From contig NZ_CAJVCE010000032.1 in the NCBI RefSeq assembly GCF_910594985.1, positions 1-59,421 on the forward strand: 59,421 nucleotides of DNA, written 5' to 3'. Under the pieces are notes generated by a model. It worked only from the letters and a program-made list of their open reading frames with translations, was not told the origin of the DNA and ran no database searches. A program made the translations under genes and the position numbers. Positions 26,301 to 32,957 of this stretch are shown here, one piece after another. The first letter of the stretch is position 1. Every line of letters begins with the position of its first letter. This DNA comes from Paenibacillus allorhizosphaerae. GTDB taxonomy: Bacteria; Bacillota; Bacilli; Paenibacillales; NBRC-103111.

Positions 26301-26643
26301 GTCGCACGGCCATTCGCACAAAATAACGAACCAGTGGGCGTTCAACTTTTTCCCCCTGCTCACTCTCCGGGTTGTCTAACCATACCGATAGCTTGCTTTC
26401 CAGATCGGGAGACGCCAGGAACAATGCCTCACGGACTGCGGGCTGTGCAAAAATAGCAGCTAACCGGCTTCGGAATCGGGTTCGATCCGCTTTAATGGCC
26501 GCATCCAAATCGTTTGGGTTAAGAGCAGCGGATGACTCTGCCCCTTGAGTCCATTGGATCAGAGCTTCTATTGGCAATAAGGGTGTTCGAATGGCGAAAA
26601 ATCCCGAGCTTTGAAACATAGAAGAAATACTGTGCCCCCTCAT
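23380..26643 (-). CDS. lanB: LanB-type lantibiotic dehydratase, full length
   Basis: A 1087-residue class I dehydratase that glutamylates Ser/Thr of the precursor from glutamyl-tRNA and eliminates glutamate to give dehydroamino acids. The N-terminal lantibiotic-dehydratase domain is recognisable (SSGFFAIRTPLLPIEAL, RPLVRYFVRMAVRPTPFGLFAGAS, RRHTRLDMDYIFALT) and the C-terminal SpaB-C elimination domain starts near 800 (SEWLYAKFYTGPAAVDALL, QWFYIRYGDPDWHLRLRVKG, WRFQVDTYMPEWERYGG). Both halves are on one chain, unlike split LanB systems. The ATG at 26643 has GGGGAGG six bases upstream, which decides against the ATG at 26691. A hairpin separates it from the precursor gene. Confidence 0.93.
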   Translation of the reverse strand: MRGHSISSMFQSSGFFAIRTPLLPIEALIQWTQGAESSAALNPNDLDAAIKADRTRFRSRLAAIFAQPAVREALFLASPDLESKLSVWLDNPESEQGEKVERPLVRYFVRMAVRPTPFGLFAGASVGAIADKTEIRLADSTSYRRHTRLDMDYIFALTDAIARDEQLRKELIYRANSSLYRIGEHIRYVEAKQQDQVRSHHLVSVTRTEYLDRIVSNAESGARITDLAQALITEDPDVSMEEAEAFLHELIDNQLLVPVLSSNVSGSEAIVQLLHHLKETKYAENVRGQLHEVKLDLEKLDREGIGVNMERYRAIGHKLEHLASPVELSKLFQVDLVKPLREAALGHEVTKEILRGVQALHQTARKKTQSNMDRFRRDFLERYEGRQVPLTEVLDNETGIGYGGTDMSIDASSLLAGLPFPVSVEQETAWGKREILLLRKLNEAIASGTMEIRLTDHDLEVLSPGRALPMPDTFAAMVRVAARTEEALNRGDFQVLMHDVSGPSGARLLGRFCHADRDLHHQVTKHLRSEEALHPEAVFAEIVHLPEGRVGNLIARPVLRAYEIPFLAQSGAPLERQIPLNDLLVSVVGQEVVLWSATLGKRVIPRLSTAHNFLAHGIGPYRFLCDLQGNGRADYLAWDWGPLTSAQFLPRVVFGRTVLSRAIWRIPQDELSRLGRLKGGDRFWAVQDWRKGRGLPPIFLFTELDRELPVDLDNVLSVDTFVEMVKNRSEVRLTELFPSLEEQVVRGPEGRFVHEFIVPFERIPSKKNAVSLTSIPSEQPYVTSTKSLNIQRAYPPGSEWLYAKFYTGPAAVDALLRTEVRRIVSHAMRSGAVEQWFYIRYGDPDWHLRLRVKGVPERLLGEVLPELKDAIAPKLQNGTVWRFQVDTYMPEWERYGGEKGMSLAERFFHIDSEAVINILETLDGDAGLDDRWRLSFIGIDRLLSDLRFPAEVKSGIVKKARDGFATEFGIDGAFRRSLGERFRRERTRLEAYIHTTSSGHDRLAPGISVFKQRSERLVPLVDGLRKVEISGGLTVTLEQLAASYIHMHVNRMLRSSQRAHELIIYDFLARLYDAESGRTRRGDTHDE

Positions 26644-26695
26644 GATTCCCTCCCCTTGACAGCCGATTCCGGACAGTTTTCGTTGCATCAAGTGA

Positions 26696-26721
26696 CCCCC
26701 GAAAAAAAATGTTTTCGGGGG
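26696..26721 (-). promoter_or_regulatory. Hairpin between precursor and LanB genes (partial terminator or stabiliser)
   Basis: CCCCCGAAAA and TTTTCGGGGG form a 10-bp stem with a six-base loop in the 101-base gap after the precursor stop. There is no T-run after it on the minus strand, so it fits an mRNA-end stabiliser or partial readthrough element that makes the precursor transcript more abundant than the enzyme transcript, as is known in other lantibiotic operons. Confidence 0.6.
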
Positions 26722-26744
26722 CGCACATTTACCGTGCAGTCAGA

Positions 26745-26915
26745 TTAGATCCAGCAGGTTCCGCCGCAGCCGCTCCACCACTTGGTAACATAAGGTCTTC
26801 CGCCGGCAGCATTCTTAAGTTCTTCATCGCTCAGCACACGCACCGTTTCTTTGTTCAGAACCAATTTTTTTACCTCTTTGGTTTCCGATACTTGTTCTTT
26901 TTTGAAATCTTCCAT
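26745..26915 (-). CDS. lanA: Lanthipeptide precursor with double-glycine leader
   Basis: A 56-residue peptide. The ATG at 26915 follows GGGAGAG by about eight bases. The leader has the segment LVLNKETVRVLSDEELKNAAGG, close to the class I lanthipeptide leader pattern K-x-L-x-L-x-K-E-T-V/I-R-x-L followed by a GG cleavage site at residues 38-39. The core is 17 residues, RPYVTKWWSGCGGTCWI. It holds Thr5, Ser9 and Thr14 and Cys11 and Cys15, enough for two rings; the most likely donors are Thr5 and Ser9. Flanked by LanC (17 bases upstream) and LanB genes. The hairpin after it fits selective abundance. Confidence 0.9.
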   Translation of the reverse strand: MEDFKKEQVSETKEVKKLVLNKETVRVLSDEELKNAAGGRPYVTKWWSGCGGTCWI

Positions 26916-26931
26916 TCCAATCTCTCCCATC

Positions 26932-28143
26932 TTAGTTTGATAATAAATAAATGCGGTCCCACAACGGTTCGATAGATGTAGACGCAGCCAGCAAAGACAA
27001 GCAGATTCCTGCTGCACCGGTCAACATGCCGGGCTCTGGCGTCCAGACCATCTTCCCGTGTGAACCCGTCAGCGCCAAATAACCACCGATTCCTTGATCC
27101 GTTCTCATTTCAAGCGTTCTTCGCACCCAGCTACCAGCAGCATCCTTAAAAAGCGTCTCGCCTGTCGCATGATAGAACCGATTAAAGAGGTGCGCAAGAC
27201 CGGCGGCGCCGTGACAGAACCCGGCTTCCGCTACCTGTGACTTTTCATGCAGCTGCAGGGCTGACGTTCGGCCTAGCGCAATGGCTATATCCTCCCAGTC
27301 CGTTTGACCGAGACTTCTGGCAGCCAGCAAAAGCGCTGCCGCAACGCCCGGATCACCGTGGCACCATGCGGCTCTAGCTGGTTCCGGCGCTATTCCCGGT
27401 CCGATACATCGGGGGAACTGGCCAAATCCGGTATGATGGATTCGCCTTGCGAGCAACCAGCGGATCGCATCGTCCAATAGACGCCGTACCTTGTGCTTTT
27501 CCACGCCAAGCGTATAGGCATGGCTTAGAAATGCGATCGCACCCGGAACGCCATGGGCCATCCCCAGATTATAGAAGCCTTCCGGTGCATAGTGAATCCT
27601 GGAATCTGCCGGAAGCATCTCAGGACGAGTGAACCAGGCAGTACCGTCAGGTCCCTTCTCTGCAAGGAAATCCAGATGTGCAATCACGAGTGAAAGCATT
27701 TCTTCGGCAGCGTTGGAGAGCAGTCGTTCACGAGCGTACACCCCGATGCCGACTAGACCGTTTGTAAGGTCAAAATCACCATACCAAGGTCTGCGCAGAA
27801 GATTCAGAAGCAGCGCATCCACTTCATTCAATGCTTCTCCGCCTCCAGGTTCTTCGCTTACATGCGCGAGAGCCCAGGCAATACCTAATAGGCCTTCATA
27901 CAATGCGGCCGACATCGGTGTCGTGGCGACGGAATCCATCGCATGCTCAAGAAACCGATTGGCAGAATGCCCATCCCCCAAATCTGCCCTGTCAAGGTAA
28001 TGAAAAAGCACAGCCAACCCGGCTGAGCCTCCGCTGATCGTTGCATCATCCGCATCGTGGTGCCGGAGATGAACGGCAATGGACTGCACGGTTTCCAAGG
28101 CAGACTTGCGAAGTTCTTTATCCAATATCGGTTCCCAGGACAT
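26932..28143 (-). CDS. lanC: LanC-type lanthionine cyclase
   Basis: A 403-residue Zn-dependent cyclase that adds Cys thiols to dehydrated Ser/Thr, forming (methyl)lanthionine rings. The GxxG-repeat toroid motifs are present: ALYEGLLGIAWAL, LTNGLVGIGVYA, NLGMAHGVPGAIAFL. Zinc ligands are Cys261 in AAWCHGDPG and Cys310-His311 in AGFCHGAAGLAHLF. Length is that of stand-alone LanC. The ATG lies about eleven bases after AAGGGGG. It is the first structural gene after the promoter at 28212-28256, ahead of the precursor, a less usual order than LanB first. Confidence 0.93.
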   Translation of the reverse strand: MSWEPILDKELRKSALETVQSIAVHLRHHDADDATISGGSAGLAVLFHYLDRADLGDGHSANRFLEHAMDSVATTPMSAALYEGLLGIAWALAHVSEEPGGGEALNEVDALLLNLLRRPWYGDFDLTNGLVGIGVYARERLLSNAAEEMLSLVIAHLDFLAEKGPDGTAWFTRPEMLPADSRIHYAPEGFYNLGMAHGVPGAIAFLSHAYTLGVEKHKVRRLLDDAIRWLLARRIHHTGFGQFPRCIGPGIAPEPARAAWCHGDPGVAAALLLAARSLGQTDWEDIAIALGRTSALQLHEKSQVAEAGFCHGAAGLAHLFNRFYHATGETLFKDAAGSWVRRTLEMRTDQGIGGYLALTGSHGKMVWTPEPGMLTGAAGICLSLLAASTSIEPLWDRIYLLSN

Positions 28144-28211
28144 CGAACGTTGAACCCCCTTGTGAGAGACGGTCGTTTTTGAATTTGCGGAATTGCCGGC
28201 TGACAGTTTTC

Positions 28212-28256
28212 ATTATATTAACTCCACCATTACCGCACTACGGCAAAACCACGTAG
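28212..28256 (-). promoter_or_regulatory. Putative activator-dependent promoter of the lanthipeptide operon
   Basis: On the minus strand a perfect -10 box TATAAT (28217-28212) lies about 70 bases before the LanC start, with a poor -35 (TAGTGC). An inverted repeat CTACG-9-CGTAG (28238-28256) overlaps the -35 position. This arrangement suits a LuxR-type activator, which the adjacent gene encodes. Confidence 0.5.
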
Positions 28257-28270
28257 TAAAAATACGTATT

Positions 28271-28960
28271 TTACGCATCCATGAGACCGCTGCGGATCGC
28301 CCATGCTATGACTCCGGCACGGTTTGGGACACGAAGCTTCAAGCGAATGTGTTCCTCATATTTCTCTACGGTACGCGGACTAAGGTGCAGGTGTATACCG
28401 ATTTTCTTCGAAGTGCAGCCGTGGGTTATCAGGCGAATGATATCCAATTCACGTTCTGAGAAGAGAACGCATTCCGCTTGTGAAGCATGTACCGCCGTCA
28501 ATTGCTCCGTCACCTTCAAGCTAATCTCATGAGATTCCAGGGAAGTCCTTTGGGAAACTCTCCACAATCCAAGCTGTCTCATAAATTGCTGTTGATCTAC
28601 CATTAACCACAAGCATGAAATCTTGTTATCCAAAAAATCAAAAAAGCCCTGACCTGGCATGGAGAAGGATTTGGAGGTTGCAGGCAAACGATAAAAGCAT
28701 TCTTCATGCACACCTGATACCGTACCCCGTACCGCTACCTTATCTCCTTCGGAGATGCTGTCCTCAATCTGAAAATTCAGATTGGAGAAGCTTTTCCATG
28801 CTTGGCTGAAGAAATGGAGGAACTCCTTCCGCTTCATCGTATGCCCCGTATTGAGGCGGGCGGTAAAGGTGAAGTGGAGAATCTCGTTTAATAATGATTC
28901 ATTTTTTTTGCTGAATAATTCATTGCAAAAATGATTTACGATTGTATGTTTGCTTGCCAA
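28271..28960 (-). CDS. Transcriptional regulator, SnoaL/NTF2-like domain plus LuxR HTH
   Basis: A 229-residue protein if the TTG at 28960 is used: AGGTGG lies seven bases upstream, while the longer frame to 29023 has no good site. Residues 10-135 resemble the SnoaL-like/NTF2 cone fold (IVNHFCNELFSKKNESLLNEI, GHTMKRKEFLHFFSQAWKSF, GDKVAVRGTVSGVHE, FFDFLDNKISCLWLMVD). The C-terminal 65 residues are a LuxR/GerE HTH (SERELDIIRLITHGCTSKKI, LHLSPRTVEKYEEHIRLKL). It lies next to the lanthipeptide operon on the same strand, 127 bases upstream of LanC, and probably controls it. The effector, if any, is unknown. Confidence 0.82.
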   Translation of the reverse strand: MASKHTIVNHFCNELFSKKNESLLNEILHFTFTARLNTGHTMKRKEFLHFFSQAWKSFSNLNFQIEDSISEGDKVAVRGTVSGVHEECFYRLPATSKSFSMPGQGFFDFLDNKISCLWLMVDQQQFMRQLGLWRVSQRTSLESHEISLKVTEQLTAVHASQAECVLFSERELDIIRLITHGCTSKKIGIHLHLSPRTVEKYEEHIRLKLRVPNRAGVIAWAIRSGLMDA

Positions 28961-29149
28961 TGAAAACCCACCTATCTGCACTCTTTTACCTAATACGTTA
29001 CGTAAATATGTTCCTAACCACAACCTTCGTATGTCACAATTTTGGTCATGTTTCGGTCACGATTGGTCATGTATCCATAGTCTGTCTAATTACGTAGAGC
29101 ACCGCTGGTTCCCACATCATTAGTACCACGAAAAAAGACTTCAGCTCAT

Positions 29150-29402
29150 GCACTCCTTTAAGTAGAAGTCGCCCAAAAACGCAGGCGGAACAGTACGTCA
29201 TCGACACGACGCACAGCAACGCCGCTAACAATACGGGCTTGACCATACCGACGGCATGGATATACGATCCGGACACCGCGAAGCTCGCGAAAGGATCAGT
29301 TGCTTACCACAGGCTCGATTTACAATGCAAGCCGCAAGCTGGAGCCGAACGCTATAACGCTGACGGTGCTGCTCCGATCACGGGACTTGGTTTGCCCGAA
29401 AA
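29150..29402 (+). pseudogene. Frameshifted C-terminal remnant, possibly of a secreted glycosidase
   Basis: Two frames can be joined into protein-like sequence: one reads TQAEQYVIDTTHSNAANNTG then LTIPTAWIYDPDTAKLAKGS, and after a frame change near 29310 the next reads TGSIYNASRKLEPNAITLTV and LLRSRD. The ending in a P-x-A-I-T-L-T-V-L motif is common at the C-terminus of secreted glycosidases. No start or ribosome binding site is present. Identity of the parent gene is a guess. Confidence 0.3.
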
Positions 29403-29471
29403 GTTAAAACCTGTTCATCTAGCCTCTTGACCCAAGATGCTCTATGTACCACTGTTCGGATTGTTTTCGGA
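29387..29471 (-). pseudogene. Deleted, decayed copy of the VOC-superfamily gene at 16421
   Basis: The plus strand TTTGCCCGAAAAGTTAAAAC and following bases match 16618 onward (TTTGTCCGAAAAGTTAAAAC) with few changes, then the match jumps about 50 bases and resumes as ACCCAAGATGCTC against ACCCAAGGTGCTC, through GTACCACTGTTC to GTTTTCGG. Only about 85 bases remain, with an internal deletion and no reading frame. Confidence 0.75.
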
Positions 29472-29582
29472 TATCAGCGTTTACGTTTATCTCTCTTTTC
29501 AATTCGCAAGATCTGTCGGGAATGGGGTCAAGTACTTGTCACATTGTGTCGTGACACTACGGCACAAACATATGCGTTTTCA

Positions 29583-29610
29583 AATAAAAAAATCCCCAAT
29601 TTATGGGGAT
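29583..29610 (-). terminator. Terminator of the pectin-oligomer operon
   Basis: ATCCCC (29592-29597) and GGGGAT (29605-29610) form a hairpin, followed on the minus strand by TTTTTTTATTTG. It is the first such signal after the oligogalacturonate lyase stop, about 290 bases downstream. Confidence 0.6.
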
Positions 29611-29620
29611 CTCAAAGCAC

Positions 29621-29645
29621 CAATGTTTATGTCGTCGGACAATTC
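29621..29645. repeat. Partial copy of the palindromic element at 20956
   Basis: CAATGTTTATGTCG (29621-29634) is identical to 20962-20975, and CGGACAAT follows, matching the arm of the element in rearranged order. Confidence 0.4.
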
Positions 29646-29896
29646 AATTTTTCTAAATTGATATAAGTATTGATCTACATAAGCACGAAAGCTTTATATT
29701 CATCGGATGGTCCTTCTAAACAACGTTAACCGGGTGACGACCGTAATGTCCGGCACTTCCTTGGATGCGGATTACGTCTTCAAATTCATCTTCTGCTGGT
29801 CGGTGTTCAGCGAATCCAGCTCATCTTGATATTCGGATGAACCAAGGAAGCTGCTAAGGCCTCTCTGCCGTACGGCTTCCTTCTGTTGTGCCTCTT

Positions 29897-31009
29897 CTAG
29901 AGCATGACCCGATAAATGCAGGGCTTGCCCGCCATATCGGAGGTGAAGACAACGAATGAACCGTCCGGTGAAAAAGCCGGATGCGGATGGGCATCCTGCG
30001 TATTGCCGTAGCTTCCCCAGCTCGTGCCGTGCGAACAGAGCTTTTCCTCGCTGCGCTTCTCCACATCGACCAGGTAGATGAAATGCTCCTCCTTCAGCTG
30101 GCCGTCGCCGACAATCCGGGTATTATCATGATTGGAGATGAAATGGCAATATTTCGAGCATTCCATCCATACTTCCTCCTGCAACGTTACCGGGTCCATG
30201 AACCGGATGCTTTCGTGAGGCCCGCCTTCCTGGCTGCGGTACACGAAGGCGAAGCGGGAGCCGTCAGCGAGCCAATATTCGTGGGTGATGAGCTCCTCGT
30301 GCGTCTGAGGCTTCGCGCAGCGCAGGTTCGAGCCGTCGGACCGCACAAGCCACAGTCTCGCATCAATCCGGTTCCACGGGCCTTCATGGCAGAAGAGGAT
30401 TGTCGCAGGGTCACCCGGCCGCAGCTGCGGATGGCCCAGCCAGCAATGCGGCTCCTCATGGACGACATGGCTGGTCTGCCGCTCGATATCGACATAGACG
30501 ATACGGCAGTGCGGCTTCGCGGCCCATTGCGGCTCGAAGGTCGACCAATCGCCGCGGCTCGGTACGACGTCCCGCTCGTTCATTTCGACCAGCACCAGAT
30601 AGCGGTCGTCCGAGCTCAGTCCCGGATTCGCGTTCGGCACCCAGCCTGCCGGCGATTCATAGAAGGGCTCCTCGGTTAACGTCGCCATATCCATGCGGAT
30701 GATCTGCCGGTCCCGGCAATAGATCAGGCAGCGGTCATCGCTTGTGAGCGAGCAGCTGAAATCGTGCACTCCCGTCCCTTCCGTCAACTGGACGGCCGAC
30801 CCGCTCTCCAGATCCATTTTGTAAAGATTGCGCAATCCGTCCCGGCCGCTCGCATAAATCAGATATCGGTTGTCGCTTGTTATCATCTTGTAATAAAAAT
30901 AAGGATGATGCTGGATATGCTCCGGCGTCGTCAGACGGGTTACCGTCCTGCCGGTATAAGGATCCTCGAAGCTATGAAATGCGTTCTTCACTACCGTACC
31001 CTTGGCCAT
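29897..31009 (-). CDS. Oligogalacturonate lyase (PL22-like)
   Basis: A 370-residue seven-bladed beta-propeller enzyme that splits short oligogalacturonides into deoxy-ketouronate in the cytoplasm. No signal peptide. Family landmarks are DPYTGRTVTRLT, FYYKMITSDNRYLIYAS, LFCHEGPW (catalytic His region), THEYWLADG and NTQDAHPHPAFSPDG, where Gln and two His match the Mn ligands known in the PL22 family. The ATG at 31009 is 38 bases after the upstream gene stop, with AAGGAG fourteen bases away; a GTG a few codons later is an alternative. Last gene of the operon that also encodes a binding protein and two permeases. Confidence 0.88.
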   Translation of the reverse strand: MAKGTVVKNAFHSFEDPYTGRTVTRLTTPEHIQHHPYFYYKMITSDNRYLIYASGRDGLRNLYKMDLESGSAVQLTEGTGVHDFSCSLTSDDRCLIYCRDRQIIRMDMATLTEEPFYESPAGWVPNANPGLSSDDRYLVLVEMNERDVVPSRGDWSTFEPQWAAKPHCRIVYVDIERQTSHVVHEEPHCWLGHPQLRPGDPATILFCHEGPWNRIDARLWLVRSDGSNLRCAKPQTHEELITHEYWLADGSRFAFVYRSQEGGPHESIRFMDPVTLQEEVWMECSKYCHFISNHDNTRIVGDGQLKEEHFIYLVDVEKRSEEKLCSHGTSWGSYGNTQDAHPHPAFSPDGSFVVFTSDMAGKPCIYRVML

Positions 31010-31047
31010 CGTCTTCTTCAGCGCTCCTTTCCGATAATCGATTCGAT

Positions 31048-32844
31048 CTATCGCAGCATCTGCTGCTTCGTCGCCGGCTTCAGAGGCAAGGTCAACGTCA
31101 ACACGCTGCCGCTCGCGGTTCGGTAAGCCGCATGCACTTGCGGACCATCCGCGTCGGCCCACTGTTCCGCGAATGTGCCGCCGTCGGTCCCGGCGACCGG
31201 AGCTCCCGGCGCTTCCTTGGCCATGTCGCTGCCGGGGACCGTTCGCTCGGCCGACGCATCCAAGCCGCCGCCCTCCCCGCCGCCCAGCCGGAAGGCCAGC
31301 ACCAGCAGCGCCTCCTGCAAGCTGCGGAAATCAAACCGCTTCGTGTCGCCGGCATAGACGACATAATCGACGTTCAGCTTCTCCCCGATTCTTCCGATCT
31401 CCCATCTCGGCGTCTCGCCATCGAAGGCAGCGAACAACACGGCCGCCTGCATCGCAAGCGCTCCCCCGTCCAGGCTGACATGAACCGCACCCGCCTCTTC
31501 CGTGAGGCGGGCCTCCACTCCTTCCAGCCTGCCGCCGATTTCGAACCGCAGCCTGAGATCGGCGGCCTCGAGCGTACCGTCTATCGGGTCAAGACCGATA
31601 TGCGTATCCCCGCCGTTCGTGCAAAAGCCGATGCCGAACAAGGCGTCCGCCCCCTCCTGCCGGCAGGAGAATACGGCCGAAGAATAATCGTATCCATCAT
31701 GTAAAAACCGCAAGTGGATATAGCTGAAGCGATCCCCGTTCCGCACGTAGGCCAACAGGTTACGGCGCTGATTCCACATGACGTCCTTGCTGAACGTCCC
31801 GAGGCTCACCCGCTCGTCCTTGTACGTCGTGGCGGTATTGACCGCCATTCCACCGGCATCCCGATGGATAACCTGGCGGTATTCGCCGCCCTGCCCCTCC
31901 CGGAACGCCGCCCTGTAATCTGGCGGGCATTGAATGTCGTTCTCGTACCAGTCCAGACTGTACGACATGTGATCCTCGGGCAGCATCGGCACAGTGTCCC
32001 CGCACGCCATCTGCAGGAACGACCGCACGGCGTCCGTCATCATCGTGCTGTAACTGCGGCTGTGCGGCCCGGACCACTCTCCGGTCGGCGCATGGTAATG
32101 CTCCGCGATCATGCTCCAGGCCACATCCAACATGTCGGCGCTCAGCCGCTTCGCCTCGGGCAGCCGCGTCGACGTGTGGATGCTCGACAGCTCCTGGATG
32201 GCCACGACCGTATACGTCGGGCTGTTGAACTCCTGGAACGTCCCCAGTTCGCGAGTATAATCGCTGAACTTGCGCAGCCGCTCCAGCCCGTAGTCGGCAT
32301 ACCTGTCGACGCCGTAAACTTCCCCGGCGATCAGCGTAACGAACGCCCCCATGATGGCTATATTCGTATAGCCGGGACCGACATTGCGCTTGATGATCGC
32401 ATCGCATGCGCAAAAGACCGCGTGACGAATCTGTTCGCGCAGCGACGGCGAGAGCCGCTGACCGTGCCTTTGCTCCGCCAGCACAAGCCGCTTGCCGCAA
32501 AAGTCGGCCCAGTTCCAGTCCGGCGGCGCCATCATTGACAGCGGCTCCTCCATGAACCAAGACCAGATGCCGAAGGTCGCGCTGTCACGTTTTTGATCCT
32601 GCAGCCCAATCACCTTCCGCAATAGGTCCGACGCCCGCTCCGTATAGGCCTGCTCGCCGCTGTCCAGCAGCGCCAAGGCATAAATGCAGGCGGCCAATGT
32701 CGGGTGAGTATGCGTCACTCCTTTCAGCGTCGTATGATATCCGGGCGAGCTGAAAGGCCTTCTCACCATATGCAGCCCGGGATTATAGTCCTTATGCCAG
32801 CTCCCCAGCTCTTGCATCAGCATTCGTCGGTGGTCGATGGTCAT
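31048..32844 (-). CDS. Putative (alpha/alpha)-toroid polysaccharide lyase/hydrolase-like protein
   Basis: A 598-residue protein without signal peptide. The first 320 residues are rich in helix pairs with conserved aromatic and polar motifs (GYHTTLKGVTHTHPTLAAC, SWFMEEPLSMMAPPDWNWADF, GPGYTNIAIMGAFVTLIAGE, EFNSPTYTVVAIQEL, WSGPHSRSYSTMMTD), resembling the toroid of heparinase II/III-like lyases; the rest is beta-rich, as in their C-terminal domains. Family not certain. The Gly/Ala-rich part near 520-565 is of unusually high GC. ATG with AAGGAG eight bases upstream. Cotranscription with oligogalacturonate lyase and a sugar importer suggests it acts on a pectin-derived oligosaccharide taken up by the cell. 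Confidence 0.6.
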   Translation of the reverse strand: MTIDHRRMLMQELGSWHKDYNPGLHMVRRPFSSPGYHTTLKGVTHTHPTLAACIYALALLDSGEQAYTERASDLLRKVIGLQDQKRDSATFGIWSWFMEEPLSMMAPPDWNWADFCGKRLVLAEQRHGQRLSPSLREQIRHAVFCACDAIIKRNVGPGYTNIAIMGAFVTLIAGEVYGVDRYADYGLERLRKFSDYTRELGTFQEFNSPTYTVVAIQELSSIHTSTRLPEAKRLSADMLDVAWSMIAEHYHAPTGEWSGPHSRSYSTMMTDAVRSFLQMACGDTVPMLPEDHMSYSLDWYENDIQCPPDYRAAFREGQGGEYRQVIHRDAGGMAVNTATTYKDERVSLGTFSKDVMWNQRRNLLAYVRNGDRFSYIHLRFLHDGYDYSSAVFSCRQEGADALFGIGFCTNGGDTHIGLDPIDGTLEAADLRLRFEIGGRLEGVEARLTEEAGAVHVSLDGGALAMQAAVLFAAFDGETPRWEIGRIGEKLNVDYVVYAGDTKRFDFRSLQEALLVLAFRLGGGEGGGLDASAERTVPGSDMAKEAPGAPVAGTDGGTFAEQWADADGPQVHAAYRTASGSVLTLTLPLKPATKQQMLR

Positions 32845-32957
32845 GGATTCCGCTCCTTTATAATATTAATTATTTATGTCATGAATTATTTATGGCAAAA
32901 AGCGTCTCTGCCCTTTTTCCGGATGAGAATACGGGTCAGGACGCTCCCGCTCCTGGA

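Larger units (their letters stand above)
28961..29896. other. Decayed region with gene remnants
   Basis: No intact gene. It holds a possible frameshifted protein tail (29150-29402, plus strand), a deleted VOC copy (29387-29471), a terminator (29583-29610) and a partial copy of the palindromic element (29621-29645). At 29772-29903 the minus strand has an open frame ending LEEAQQKEAVRQRGLSSF and later NTDQQKMNLKT, which looks like a true protein end but has no start codon and overlaps the oligogalacturonate lyase stop. Confidence 0.5.

Noticed and set aside
29772..29903. Minus-strand open frame ending in a Lys/Gln-rich tail
   Set aside because: No start codon, and it overlaps the end of the oligogalacturonate lyase gene in another frame; recorded only as a possible remnant.
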